This document shows positions 25,764-35,079 of a DNA stretch of 44,496 nt, in pieces. The DNA is from Streptomyces mexicanus. Its GTDB lineage: Bacteria; Actinomycetota; Actinomycetes; Streptomycetales; Streptomycetaceae. Every line of letters begins with the position of its first letter. Positions within the stretch are counted from its first letter, which is position 1. Under the pieces are notes generated by a model, which was given only the letters and a program-made list of their open reading frames with translations, was not told where the DNA came from and did not search any database. Position numbers and translations under genes: made by a program. The DNA is taken from NCBI RefSeq assembly GCF_902506575.1, contig NZ_LR732544.1:4878893-4923388 (forward strand). The letters are read 5' to 3'.

Positions 25764-26151
25764 CGCCGTTCCCGCACGGCCCGTGCTCGCCGTCGTCGCA
25801 CGGGCGGGCGGGCTTTCCGACGGACCGCCGCGCCGCACGGGCGGGCGGCCGACCTTCCCTGCGCCGCCGGGCCGGACCGGCGAGACCTTTGCCACAGCAA
25901 CCGCGCGCGGCAGGGGCCGTGACCGCCTCCGGCCGTTGCCGCGAAACCGCAGGTGAGCCCGCCGCTTTCCGTGACCTGCCGACACGCGGCGCGCATTCCG
26001 GGCGCACAGCCGGCACAGAGCGCTGTGCAACCCTGTCCCGAGTTGCCCCGTCTGACGGTACGAGCGCCGCCGGCGCGGTACGCGGTCCTACAGGCCGGGG
26101 CCGACCCTGACAGCAGGGGGTGACCGACCGGATACGAGAGCTGAGGAGTAC

Positions 26152-27303
26152 ATGTCCCCCGAGAGCACGCCGGGCCCGGGCATACCCGGGGACACCGGCT
26201 CCACCGCCCCCCGTCGCCGCGCCGGCAAGGGACGCCGCCGCAAGCCCCCCACGGCGCGCCGCCGGGCCCTGACGGTGATGGCCTGGACGGCGGCCGGGAT
26301 CGTGGTGCTGGGCGGCACCGGCGCCGGGTACCTGTACCTCAAGCTCAACGGCAACCTCACCACCGTCGACATCAACCAGATGCTCGGCGGCGACCGGCCG
26401 AAGAAGGCGGACAACGGCTCGGAGAACATCCTGGTCCTGGGCTCCGACACCCGCTCCGGCGGCAACCGAAAGCTGGGCGGCGGCACCGACGACGGCAGCG
26501 CCCGCTCCGACACGGCGATGATCGTCCACGTCTACAAGGGCCACAAGAAGGCCAGTGTGGTCTCCATCCCGCGCGACACCCTCGTCGACCGCCCCGAGTG
26601 CACCGACGCCCACGGCACCGAGCACCCGGCCGCGCGGAACGTGATGTTCAACGAGGCGTACTCCACCGGCGGCGCGGCCTGCGCCGTCAAGACCGTCGAG
26701 TCGCTCACCGGCGTGCGCATGGACCACTACATGGAGGTCGACTTCAGCGGCTTCCGGACGCTCGTCGACGACCTCGGCGGCGTGCGGGTGACCACCACCC
26801 GGGCCATCCACGACCCCGACAGCCACCTGAACCTGGACGCGGGCACGCACACCCTGAACGGCCAGCAGGCGCTCGGCCTGGTGCGTACCCGGCACGGCGT
26901 CGGCGACGGCTCCGACCTGGGCCGCATCCAGCTCCAGCAGGCGTTCGTGAAGGCGCTGATCGACCAGGTCAAGCACGTCGGGGTGTTCAGCAACCCCAAG
27001 AAGCTCTACGACCTGGCCGACACCGCCACCAAGTCCGTCACCACCGACTCCGACCTCGGCTCGGTCAACTCCCTGATCTCCTTCGCCGACGGCCTGAAGG
27101 GCATCAGCTCCTCGCACATGACCATGGTCACGATGCCGGTGCAGTACGACACCGGCAACGCCAATCGCGTCGTCATCGACGAACCCAAGGCCCGGCAGGT
27201 CTGGACGGCCCTGAGGAACGACCGGCCGATCCCGAGGACGGCCACCGAGGGCACGGCCACCGGCGAGGCCAGGGACGTGGTGAGCAGCGGCCGGGCGCAG
27301 TGA
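26152..27303 (+). CDS. LCP family cell-wall polymer ligase
   Basis: LytR-CpsA-Psr proteins transfer undecaprenyl-linked glycopolymers onto peptidoglycan outside the membrane. The 383-residue protein has a basic cytoplasmic start (RRRAGKGRRRKPP), one transmembrane helix at about 43-65 (MAWTAAGIVVLGGTGAGYLYL), and the LCP domain with LVLGSDTRSG, RSDTAMIVHV and VVSIPRDTLV, then DLGGVRV and LVRTRHG, which carry the conserved Asp and Arg residues that hold the pyrophosphate. ATG 26152 follows GAGGAG. It is often annotated as LytR-type transcriptional attenuator, an outdated name. Neighbouring wecA makes lipid-linked sugar precursors that such ligases may use. Confidence 0.92.
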   Translation: MSPESTPGPGIPGDTGSTAPRRRAGKGRRRKPPTARRRALTVMAWTAAGIVVLGGTGAGYLYLKLNGNLTTVDINQMLGGDRPKKADNGSENILVLGSDTRSGGNRKLGGGTDDGSARSDTAMIVHVYKGHKKASVVSIPRDTLVDRPECTDAHGTEHPAARNVMFNEAYSTGGAACAVKTVESLTGVRMDHYMEVDFSGFRTLVDDLGGVRVTTTRAIHDPDSHLNLDAGTHTLNGQQALGLVRTRHGVGDGSDLGRIQLQQAFVKALIDQVKHVGVFSNPKKLYDLADTATKSVTTDSDLGSVNSLISFADGLKGISSSHMTMVTMPVQYDTGNANRVVIDEPKARQVWTALRNDRPIPRTATEGTATGEARDVVSSGRAQ

Positions 27304-27361
27304 TCACCGGCCCGCAGGGTCCCCCGCTCGCGGCGGACCCGGCGGGTCCCCCGCCCGCGGC

Positions 27362-27387
27362 GGAATAGAACACCCCCGCCCCCGGTT
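27362..27387 (+). promoter_or_regulatory. Sigma-R (thiol-stress) promoter of rpmE
   Basis: GGAAT at 27362-27366 is followed after exactly 18 bases by GTT at 27385-27387, a full match to the streptomycete sigma-R consensus GGAAT-N18-GTT. It lies about 105 bp upstream of rpmE, a known member of the S. coelicolor sigma-R regulon. Confidence 0.8.
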
Positions 27388-27491
27388 TTGGGAGATGGCG
27401 CCAGTCCTGGCAGACTGGTACGTCGGCCCCGGTTCACGCCCCCGCAGCCCGCGGCGGCGACCCGGCGCCCTCCCGAAACCTAGGAGACACC

Positions 27492-27716
27492 TTGAAGCGC
27501 GACATCCACCCCGCGTACGTCGAGACGCAGGTCAGCTGCACCTGCGGCGCGTCGTTCACCACCCGCAGCACCATCGAGTCCGGCACCATCCGGGCCGAGG
27601 TCTGCTCCGAGTGCCACCCGTTCTACACGGGCAAGCAGAAGATCCTCGACACCGGTGGCCGTGTGGCCCGCTTCGAGGCCCGCTTCGGCAAGGCTGCCGC
27701 CGGCTCCAAGAAGTAG
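27492..27716 (+). CDS. rpmE: 50S ribosomal protein L31 (zinc form)
   Basis: L31 bridges the two ribosomal subunits. This 74-residue copy has four zinc-binding cysteines (C16, C18, C38, C41; SCTCGASF and VCSECHPFYTG), so it is the zinc-containing C+ type that is replaced by a Cys-free paralogue under zinc shortage. The start is TTG 27492 with TAGGAG five bases upstream. The sigma-R promoter in front links its synthesis to disulfide stress, which releases zinc from such proteins. A terminator follows before prfA. Confidence 0.97.
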   Translation: MKRDIHPAYVETQVSCTCGASFTTRSTIESGTIRAEVCSECHPFYTGKQKILDTGGRVARFEARFGKAAAGSKK

Positions 27717-27728
27717 CGAGCCCCCATT

Positions 27729-27781
27729 CGCCGGTCCACGGCCGTACCCTTCACCGAGGGTGCGCCGGGACCGGCGTTTTT
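27729..27781 (+). terminator. Terminator of rpmE
   Basis: CGCCGGTCC (27729-27737) pairs with GGACCGGCG (27768-27776) and is followed by TTTTT, a classic intrinsic terminator. An inner stem (ACCCT/AGGGT) lies in the loop. Confidence 0.88.
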
Positions 27782-27824
27782 GGTCGCCCGCCTTCCCCCA
27801 CCCCGCAGTATCAGGAGCCGCAAG

Positions 27825-28892
<1,068 letters not shown>

Positions 28893-28977
28893 GGCGCACG
28901 GGCGCCGCCCGGCGGCGCACGCCGGCGGCATCGCACGGCAGGACAGCACGTACGAGCACCGAGCACGGAGGACCAGC

Positions 28978-29859
28978 GTGCAGCAAGAATTTGGGGGGCG
29001 ACCCCCAGGCCCCCGCAGCGTGCTGCTCGCGGAGGTGGCGCAGGCCACCCAGCGGCTGGCCGACGCCGGCGTGCCCTCGCCGCGCACCGACGCCGAGGAG
29101 CTGGCCGCGTTCGTGCACGGCGTCAAGCGCAGCCAGCTGCACTCCGTGAAGGACGCCGACTTCGACGCCCGGTACTGGGAGGTCGTCGCCCGCCGCGAGC
29201 AGCGCGAGCCGCTGCAGCACATCACCGGGCGGGCCTACTTCCGGTACCTGGAACTCCAGGTCGGGCCCGGGGTGTTCGTGCCCCGGCCCGAGACCGAGTC
29301 GGTGGTCGGCTGGGCGATAGACGCCGTGCGCGCCATGGACGTGGCCGAGCCGTGCGTGGTCGACCTGTGCACCGGCTCCGGCGCCATCGCGCTCGCCCTC
29401 GCCCAGGAGGTGCCGCGCTCGCGCGTGCACGCCGTGGAGCTGAGCGAGGAGGCGCTGGTGTGGACCCGCAAGAACATGGCGGGATCCCGGGTCGATCTGC
29501 GCCAGGGCGACGCCCTGACCGCCTTCCCCGACCTCGACGGCCAGGTCGACCTCGTCATCTCCAACCCGCCGTACATCCCGCTGACCGAGTGGGAGTACGT
29601 CGCTCCGGAGGCCCGCGACTACGACCCGGAGATGGCGCTGTTCTCCGGCGAGGACGGCCTGGACCTGATCCGGGGCATCGAACGCACCGCGCACCGGCTG
29701 CTGCGCCCCGGCGGGGTCGTCGTCATCGAGCACGCCGACACCCAGGGCGGCCAGGTGCCGTGGATCTTCACCGAGGAACGGGGCTGGGCGGACGCGGCCG
29801 ACCACCCCGACCTCAACAACCGCCCCCGGTTCGCCACTGCCCGCAAGGCGCTGCCGTGA
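28978..29859 (+). CDS. prmC: Release factor glutamine methyltransferase
   Basis: PrmC N5-methylates the glutamine of the GGQ motif of release factors using S-adenosylmethionine. The 293-residue protein has the helical N-terminal domain (LLAEVAQATQRLADAGVPSPRTDAEEL, abbreviated here), PLQHITGRAYF, VPRPETE, the SAM motif VVDLCTGSGAIALALA and the glutamine-binding NPPY at 196-199. GTG 28978 has GGAGG seven bases upstream. The first ~13 residues (QQEFGGRPPGPRS) are not typical of the family, so a start at GTG 29020 is conceivable. Confidence 0.93.
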   Translation: MQQEFGGRPPGPRSVLLAEVAQATQRLADAGVPSPRTDAEELAAFVHGVKRSQLHSVKDADFDARYWEVVARREQREPLQHITGRAYFRYLELQVGPGVFVPRPETESVVGWAIDAVRAMDVAEPCVVDLCTGSGAIALALAQEVPRSRVHAVELSEEALVWTRKNMAGSRVDLRQGDALTAFPDLDGQVDLVISNPPYIPLTEWEYVAPEARDYDPEMALFSGEDGLDLIRGIERTAHRLLRPGGVVVIEHADTQGGQVPWIFTEERGWADAADHPDLNNRPRFATARKALP

Positions 29860-29917
29860 CCCCGACGACAGGCGTGACCGGAGTCCCGCATTACGTGTAC
29901 GAGGAGGCCCGCTGACC

Positions 29918-30565
29918 ATGGCACGGCGATACGACACCAACGACGCGACCGACCGCGTCACCGGTCTGCGCGAGGCCGCGTCCGCCGTCCGCCGGGGCGA
30001 ACTCGTGGTGCTGCCCACCGACACCGTCTACGGCATCGGCGCGGACGCGTTCTCCTCCGAGGCCGTCGGCGACCTGCTCGCCGCCAAGGGCCGTGGCCGC
30101 CACATGCCCTCGCCGGTCCTGATCGGCTCCCCGAACACCCTGCACGGGCTGGTCACGGACTTCTCCGAGAAGGCCTGGGAGCTGGTGGACGCCTTCTGGC
30201 CGGGCCCGCTGACCCTGGTCGCCAGGCACCAGCCGTCGCTGCAGTGGGACCTGGGCGAGACCCGCGGCACGGTCGCCGTGCGCATGCCGCTGCACCCGGT
30301 CGCCATCGAACTGCTCACCGAGGTCGGCCCCATGGCGGTGACCTCGGCGAACGTCACCGGGCACCCGGCGCCGGAGGACTGCGACGCCGCCCAGGAGATG
30401 CTCGGCGACGCCGTCTCCGTGTACCTCGACGGCGGCCCCATCCCCGGCAACACCCCGTCCTCCATCGTGGACGTCACCCGTGAGGTGCCCGTGCTGCTCC
30501 GCGAGGGCGCCCTGTCGCCCGAGGAGCTGCGCAAGGTCGTACCCGACCTCGAGGTGGCCAATTGA
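29918..30565 (+). CDS. Threonylcarbamoyl-AMP synthase (TsaC/Sua5)
   Basis: Makes L-threonylcarbamoyladenylate from threonine, bicarbonate and ATP for t6A modification of ANN-decoding tRNAs. The 215-residue YrdC-fold protein shows LVVLPTDTVYGIGADAF, KGRGRHMPSPVLI, FWPGPLTLV, VAVRMPLHP and TSANVTGHPAPEDC. The extra C-terminal Sua5 domain is absent, so it is the short TsaC-like form. GAGGAGG precedes ATG 29918. Its stop overlaps the start of the phosphatase-like gene (TTGA). Confidence 0.93.
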   Translation: MARRYDTNDATDRVTGLREAASAVRRGELVVLPTDTVYGIGADAFSSEAVGDLLAAKGRGRHMPSPVLIGSPNTLHGLVTDFSEKAWELVDAFWPGPLTLVARHQPSLQWDLGETRGTVAVRMPLHPVAIELLTEVGPMAVTSANVTGHPAPEDCDAAQEMLGDAVSVYLDGGPIPGNTPSSIVDVTREVPVLLREGALSPEELRKVVPDLEVAN

Positions 30566-31221
30566 CGCCGCCCGACACGGGGCGTGGCATAGGCGAGCAG
30601 GACCGGGCGGACACGCCCCGCGACACCTTCCGCATCCTCCACGTCAGCACCGGCAACGTGTGCCGCTCGCCCATCACCGAGCGGCTGACCCGGCACTTCC
30701 TGGCGGACCGGCTCGGCGACCCGGCCGGTGGCGGGCTGATCGTGGAGAGCGCCGGCACCTGGGGCCACGAGGGCGCGCCGATGGAGGCCAACGCCGAGAC
30801 GGTGCTGGCGGACTTCGGCGCGGACGCCTCCGGCTTCGTGGGCCGCGAACTCCTCGACGAGCACGTCATCACGGCCGACCTGGTGCTCACCGCCACCCGC
30901 GACCACCGCGCCCAGGTGATCTCGATGGGGCACTCGGCGGGCCTGCGCACCTTCACGCTCAAGGAGTTCACCCGCCTGGTCAAGGCGATCGACCCGGCCA
31001 CGCTGCCCCCGCTGGAGGACGGCGTGGTGGAACGCGCGCGGGCCCTGGTCCGCGCCGCCGCCGCTCTACGCGGGTGGCTCCTGGCCCCGACCGCGGAGGC
31101 CGACGAGGTGCACGACCCCTACGGCGCCCCGCTGCCGTTCTTCCGGTCCATCGGCGACGAGATACACCAGGCGCTGGACCCGGTCGTGACGGCGCTGACG
31201 GGCGTGCCGGCGCGGGCGTGA
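30562..31221 (+). CDS. Low-molecular-weight phosphatase-fold protein lacking the catalytic Cys
   Basis: The 219-residue protein has the LMW protein-tyrosine phosphatase fold. The P-loop C-x5-R-S, normally VCxGNICRSP, reads VSTGNVCRSP, so the nucleophilic cysteine is serine (Ser29) while Arg35 and Ser36 are kept. The general-acid loop survives as HDPYGAP. The cysteine at position 34 is the second, non-nucleophilic one. It is therefore probably a pseudophosphatase or binding protein, unless an alternative mechanism operates. TTG 30562 overlaps the tsaC stop, indicating tight coupling. Typical LMW-PTPs are 150-180 residues; the extra length is at both ends. Function is unknown; association with the tsaC-glyA-wecA block is conserved in streptomycetes. 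Confidence 0.8.
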   Translation: MTPPDTGRGIGEQDRADTPRDTFRILHVSTGNVCRSPITERLTRHFLADRLGDPAGGGLIVESAGTWGHEGAPMEANAETVLADFGADASGFVGRELLDEHVITADLVLTATRDHRAQVISMGHSAGLRTFTLKEFTRLVKAIDPATLPPLEDGVVERARALVRAAAALRGWLLAPTAEADEVHDPYGAPLPFFRSIGDEIHQALDPVVTALTGVPARA

Positions 31222-31232
31222 GAGGGCGGGCG

Positions 31233-31249
31233 CCGCGGGGTACCCGCGG
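31233..31249 (+). terminator. Short hairpin after the phosphatase-like gene
   Basis: CCGCGGG pairs with CCCGCGG around GTA, 11 bases after the stop, without a T-run. A TACATT -10-like element (31285-31290) follows and could drive glyA. Confidence 0.45.
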
Positions 31250-31325
31250 GGCGTAACAGCCGCGCGGCAGGTCCGGCGCGGGCCTACATTGGACGTACGT
31301 CACCGTCGACCGTCCGGAGACCACC

Positions 31326-32564
31326 ATGTCGGTCATCCCCGCCCTCGAGGCCGATGTCCTGCGGCGGCAGGACCCCGAAGTGGCCGACATCCTGCTGGGG
31401 GAGCTGGCGCGGCAGGCGACGACGCTGCAACTGATCGCGGCGGAGAACTTCACCTCGCCGGCGGTGCTGGCCGCGCTCGGCTCCCCGCTGGCGAACAAGT
31501 ACGCCGAGGGCTATCCGGGCGCCCGCCACCACGGCGGCTGCGAGATCGTCGACGCCGCCGAGCGGCTCGCGGTGGAGCGGGCCAGGACGCTGTTCGGCGC
31601 CGACCACGCCAACGTGCAGGCCCACTCGGGCTCCTCGGCCGTGCTGGCGGCCTACGCGGCGCTGCTGCGCCCCGGTGACACCGTCCTCGCCCTCGGGCTG
31701 CCCTACGGCGGGCACCTCACGCACGGCTCGCCCGCGAACTTCTCGGGCCGCTGGTTCGACTTCGTCGGCTACGGCGTGGACGCCGAGACCGGGCTCATCG
31801 ACCACGAGCAGGTGCGCACCCTGGCGCGGGCGCACCGGCCCAAGGCGATCGTGTGCGGCTCGATCGCCTACCCGCGCCACCTCGACTACGCCTTCTTCCG
31901 GTCGGTCGCCGACGACGTGGGCGCCTACCTCATCGCCGACGCCGCGCACCCCATCGGACTGGTCGCGGGGGGAGCGGCGCCCAGCCCGGTGCCGTACGCC
32001 GACGTGGTGTGCGCCACCACGCACAAGGTGCTGCGCGGGCCGCGCGGCGGGATGATCCTGTGCGCCGCCGAGCTGGCCGGGCGCGTGGACCGGGCCGTGT
32101 TCCCCTTCACCCAGGGCGGCGCGCAGATGCACACCATCGCCGCGAAGGCGGTGGCGTTCGCCGAGGCGGCCACACCCGCGTTCGGCGCCTACGCCCACCA
32201 GGTGGTCGCCAACGCCCGCGTGCTGGCCGCCCAGCTGGCCGCGGAGGGCCTGCACGTGACCACCGGCGGCACCGACACCCACCTGATCACCGCCGACCCG
32301 GCCCCGCTGGGTGTGGACGGGCGCACCGCGCGCGGCCGGCTGGCCGCCGCCGGGATCGTGCTGGACTGCTGCGCGCTGCCGCACACCGACTCCCGCGGGC
32401 TGCGCCTGGGCACCGCGGCGGTGACCACGCAGGGCATGGCGCAGGAGGAGATGCAGTGGATCGGCGTGCTGTTCGGCAAGGTGCTGCGCGGCGATCTGGA
32501 CGCCGCCCGGGCCCGGGCGGAGGTGCGGGAGCTGGCCGCCGCGTTCCCGCCGTATCCGCGGTGA
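31326..32564 (+). CDS. glyA: Serine hydroxymethyltransferase (GlyA family)
   Basis: Interconverts serine and glycine with tetrahydrofolate; PLP-dependent. The 412-residue protein has IAAENFTSPAVLAALGSPLANKYAEGYPG, abbreviated: the IAAENF and NKYAEGYPG substrate motifs, then YGGHLTHG, the ADAAHPIGLVAGG strand, and TTHKVLRGPRGG with the cofactor lysine at 234. It is more divergent than a typical housekeeping GlyA (for example HHGGCEIVD instead of YYGGCEYVD), so it may be a second isozyme. ATG 31326 has GGAGA upstream. Lies alone between the phosphatase-like gene and wecA. Confidence 0.9.
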   Translation: MSVIPALEADVLRRQDPEVADILLGELARQATTLQLIAAENFTSPAVLAALGSPLANKYAEGYPGARHHGGCEIVDAAERLAVERARTLFGADHANVQAHSGSSAVLAAYAALLRPGDTVLALGLPYGGHLTHGSPANFSGRWFDFVGYGVDAETGLIDHEQVRTLARAHRPKAIVCGSIAYPRHLDYAFFRSVADDVGAYLIADAAHPIGLVAGGAAPSPVPYADVVCATTHKVLRGPRGGMILCAAELAGRVDRAVFPFTQGGAQMHTIAAKAVAFAEAATPAFGAYAHQVVANARVLAAQLAAEGLHVTTGGTDTHLITADPAPLGVDGRTARGRLAAAGIVLDCCALPHTDSRGLRLGTAAVTTQGMAQEEMQWIGVLFGKVLRGDLDAARARAEVRELAAAFPPYPR

Positions 32565-32738
32565 GGGGCACCGGGCGCGCGGCGCGGCCGTACGGCGGGG
32601 CGGCGCACGCCGGGGGGCCGTACAAACCGGTACACAGACGTACGTGCAACCATCGTCGCTACCCGGAAGTCCCCATACATATGCCTGCGTCGCTAGGGTG
32701 TGGGACGGAGATGGCCAGCGAGACCTGTGGGGAAGCCC

Positions 32739-34115
32739 GTGCGTGAATACCTGCTGACGCTCTGCATCACGGCCGCGGTGACGTACCTGCTGACAGGGCC
32801 GGTGCGCAAGTTCGCGATCGTGGCGGGGGCGATGCCGGAGATCCGGGCCCGTGACGTGCACCGGGAACCCACTCCGCGCCTGGGCGGGATCGCGATGTTC
32901 TTCGGGCTGTGCGCGGGCCTGCTGGCCGCCGACCACCTGACCAACCTCAGCGAAGTCTTCCAGAAGTCGAACGAGCCGCGGGCGCTGCTGTCCGGGGCCG
33001 CGCTGATCTGGCTGATCGGCGTGCTGGACGACAAGTTCGAGATCGACGCGCTGATCAAGCTGGGCGGCCAGATGATCGCGGCGGGTGTGATGGTCATGCA
33101 GGGTCTGACGATCCTGTGGCTGCCGGTCCCGGGCGTGGGCACGGTCGCGCTCACCCAGTGGCAGGGCACGCTGCTGACGGTGGCGCTGGTCGTGATCACG
33201 ATCAACGCGGTCAACTTCGTCGACGGGCTGGACGGCCTGGCCGCCGGCATGGTGTGCATCGCGGCCGCCGCGTTCTTCATGTACGCCTACCGGATCTGGT
33301 ACTCGTACGGCATCGAGGCCGCCGCCCCGGCCACCCTCTTCGCCTCCGTCCTGATGGGCATGTGCCTGGGCTTCCTGCCGCACAACATGCATCCGGCGCG
33401 GGTCTTCATGGGCGACTCGGGCTCGATGCTGATCGGCCTGGTGCTGGCGGCGGGCGCGATCTCGGTGACCGGGCAGGTCGACCCGGACCTGATGAACCTG
33501 TTCACCGGCTCCGAGCGCAACTCCGTGCACCAGATGGTGCCGGTCTACATCCCGCTGCTGATGCCGCTGACGATCATCGCGATCCCGGCCAGCGACTTCA
33601 TCTTCGCCGTGGTGCGGCGCACCTGGCGCGGCCAGTCGCCGTTCGCCGCCGACCGCGGCCACCTGCACCACCGGCTGCTGCAGATCGGCCACTCGCACAG
33701 CCGGGCCGTGCTGATCATGTACTTCTGGGCGGCGCTGATCGGCTTCGGGGCGCTGGCGTACTCGGTGAACTCCGCGTCGATGTGGATCGTGCTGGGCATC
33801 GTCGTCCTCAGCTTCATCGGCCTGGTGCTGCTCCTGCTGCCACGGTTCACGCCCCGGGCGCCGCGCTGGGCCGAGCGGTTCGTGCCGCCGCGCTACCGCC
33901 GCCGTCGCCCGGGTGCGGCGCCGCGGACGGCCCCGGCCGCCTCCGGGCCGGCCACGGCCGACGCCCCCTGCGAGGGCGCCGCTGCCGCCGAGGCCGGCGA
34001 GAGCGGGGAGCGGGCGGCGCGCATCGCGGCGACCGTGGCGGGTGTCAACGGAGCGAGTGCGCTGGGCGCCCGTTCGCGTCTCCTGGACGGGCGGAAAGCG
34101 GAAACCTCGCGCTGA
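32739..34115 (+). CDS. wecA: Undecaprenyl-phosphate sugar-1-phosphate transferase (WecA/Rfe type)
   Basis: Integral membrane enzyme of the MraY/WecA family, which transfers a sugar-1-phosphate (typically GlcNAc-1-P) to the lipid carrier, starting wall polymer synthesis. The 458-residue protein has about eleven membrane helices, the family motifs TPRLGGIAMF, LDDKFEIDALIKLGGQ, INAVNFVDGLDGLAAG with the catalytic aspartates, FMGDSGSMLIG, and the cytoplasmic RGHLHHRLLQIGHS loop. The ~100-residue C-terminal tail is a disordered Ala/Arg/Pro extension. GTG 32739 is chosen because it opens the first helix. A TAGGGT -10-like box lies at 32694-32699. The substrate is inferred from the family. Confidence 0.92.
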   Translation: MREYLLTLCITAAVTYLLTGPVRKFAIVAGAMPEIRARDVHREPTPRLGGIAMFFGLCAGLLAADHLTNLSEVFQKSNEPRALLSGAALIWLIGVLDDKFEIDALIKLGGQMIAAGVMVMQGLTILWLPVPGVGTVALTQWQGTLLTVALVVITINAVNFVDGLDGLAAGMVCIAAAAFFMYAYRIWYSYGIEAAAPATLFASVLMGMCLGFLPHNMHPARVFMGDSGSMLIGLVLAAGAISVTGQVDPDLMNLFTGSERNSVHQMVPVYIPLLMPLTIIAIPASDFIFAVVRRTWRGQSPFAADRGHLHHRLLQIGHSHSRAVLIMYFWAALIGFGALAYSVNSASMWIVLGIVVLSFIGLVLLLLPRFTPRAPRWAERFVPPRYRRRRPGAAPRTAPAASGPATADAPCEGAAAAEAGESGERAARIAATVAGVNGASALGARSRLLDGRKAETSR

Positions 34116-34272
34116 CGGCCAAGGTAAGAATCTGACTAAAGCGTTGCCGATTCATGGGGGTGCAATCTCCCGCGTTTCCGGGCAAATTGGTCACGTTTTT
34201 GCACACTCGGGCACTGTCGATCTCATGTGTGACAGCAAGCACACCCAGCAGGTAAAGACCTCATCAAATAGT

Positions 34273-34290
34273 TTGTGATACGGTTCACGA
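34273..34290 (+). promoter_or_regulatory. Candidate Rex operator of the atp operon
   Basis: TTGTGATACGGTTCACGA matches the Rex operator pattern TTGTGA-N6-TCACAA with one mismatch. It lies about 127 bp upstream of atpI in an AT-rich stretch that presumably holds the promoter. Rex senses NADH/NAD+ and represses respiratory genes in streptomycetes. The remaining 34116-34416 sequence shows no gene. Confidence 0.6.
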
Positions 34291-34416
34291 GAACCCCGGA
34301 TACAGCCGAAGGACCCGAGTGCGAGGGCCCCTTGGTGTGGAGGACCCTCGTCCGAACCGGGGACTACGCTCGTCCATGACGACACCCCTGCCCCCTGTGA
34401 AAGCGGAGTTGCCGCC

Positions 34417-34854
34417 ATGCCGTCCAATGACGTCCGGAACCTACTGCACACCGCAGTGCCCACCGCCGCTGTCGGTGTGGTCGCGGTGGCGGTCAGCGGT
34501 GCGGTCGCCGGCGGCAAGGGCGCGATCGGAGCCGTGGTCGGTGCAGCCCTCGCGATTCTCTACATGGGGATCGGCCTGTACGTGCTGCAGTGGACGGCGA
34601 AGTCGTTGCCGCAGCTGTTCCAGGCCATGGGCCTCATGCTCTATGTCGCCCAACTCCTGCTGCTCATGATCTTCCTGGCCCTCTTCAAGGGCACCTCTCT
34701 GTTCAATGCGAAGGCGTTCGCGTTCTCGCTCGTCGTCGCGACCGTCGTATGGATGGCCGCACAGGCGCGCGCGCACATGAAGTCCAAGATCTTCTACGTG
34801 GAACCGGACTCCGAGAAGAACGAGAAGTCCCAGAAGACAGGGTCCTCGTCGTGA
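34417..34854 (+). CDS. atpI: ATP synthase protein I
   Basis: Small membrane protein (145 aa) at the head of the operon, thought to help assemble the c-ring or carry magnesium. Four hydrophobic segments are seen (AVGVVAVAVSGAVAG, AILYMGIGLYVLQW, MLYVAQLLLLMIFLALF, SLVVATVVWMAAQA), followed by a charged Ser/Lys/Glu tail. ATG 34417 sits nine bases after GGAG. The 225 bp to atpB contain no gene. Sequence conservation in the family is low, and the call rests on size, topology and position. Confidence 0.88.
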   Translation: MPSNDVRNLLHTAVPTAAVGVVAVAVSGAVAGGKGAIGAVVGAALAILYMGIGLYVLQWTAKSLPQLFQAMGLMLYVAQLLLLMIFLALFKGTSLFNAKAFAFSLVVATVVWMAAQARAHMKSKIFYVEPDSEKNEKSQKTGSSS

Positions 34855-35079
34855 GGGGTAGGGCCGGGATAAAGACGTGTGTGATCTCCTGCTATCGTCC
34901 GGTGCCAACTGCGGCATCGCGGGCGCGGGCATCTGAGCTGACGCCTGCTCGATCGCGAGGCTCGATGCCCGCCGGCCGCCCCCACATCCGTAACACCAGT
35001 CCGGTGCCGACCCGCGGCTGCGCGCCGCGCCGACACAACGAGGTTGCCGTATCCATGCGCCACGCCGAAGGAGCCCGCG

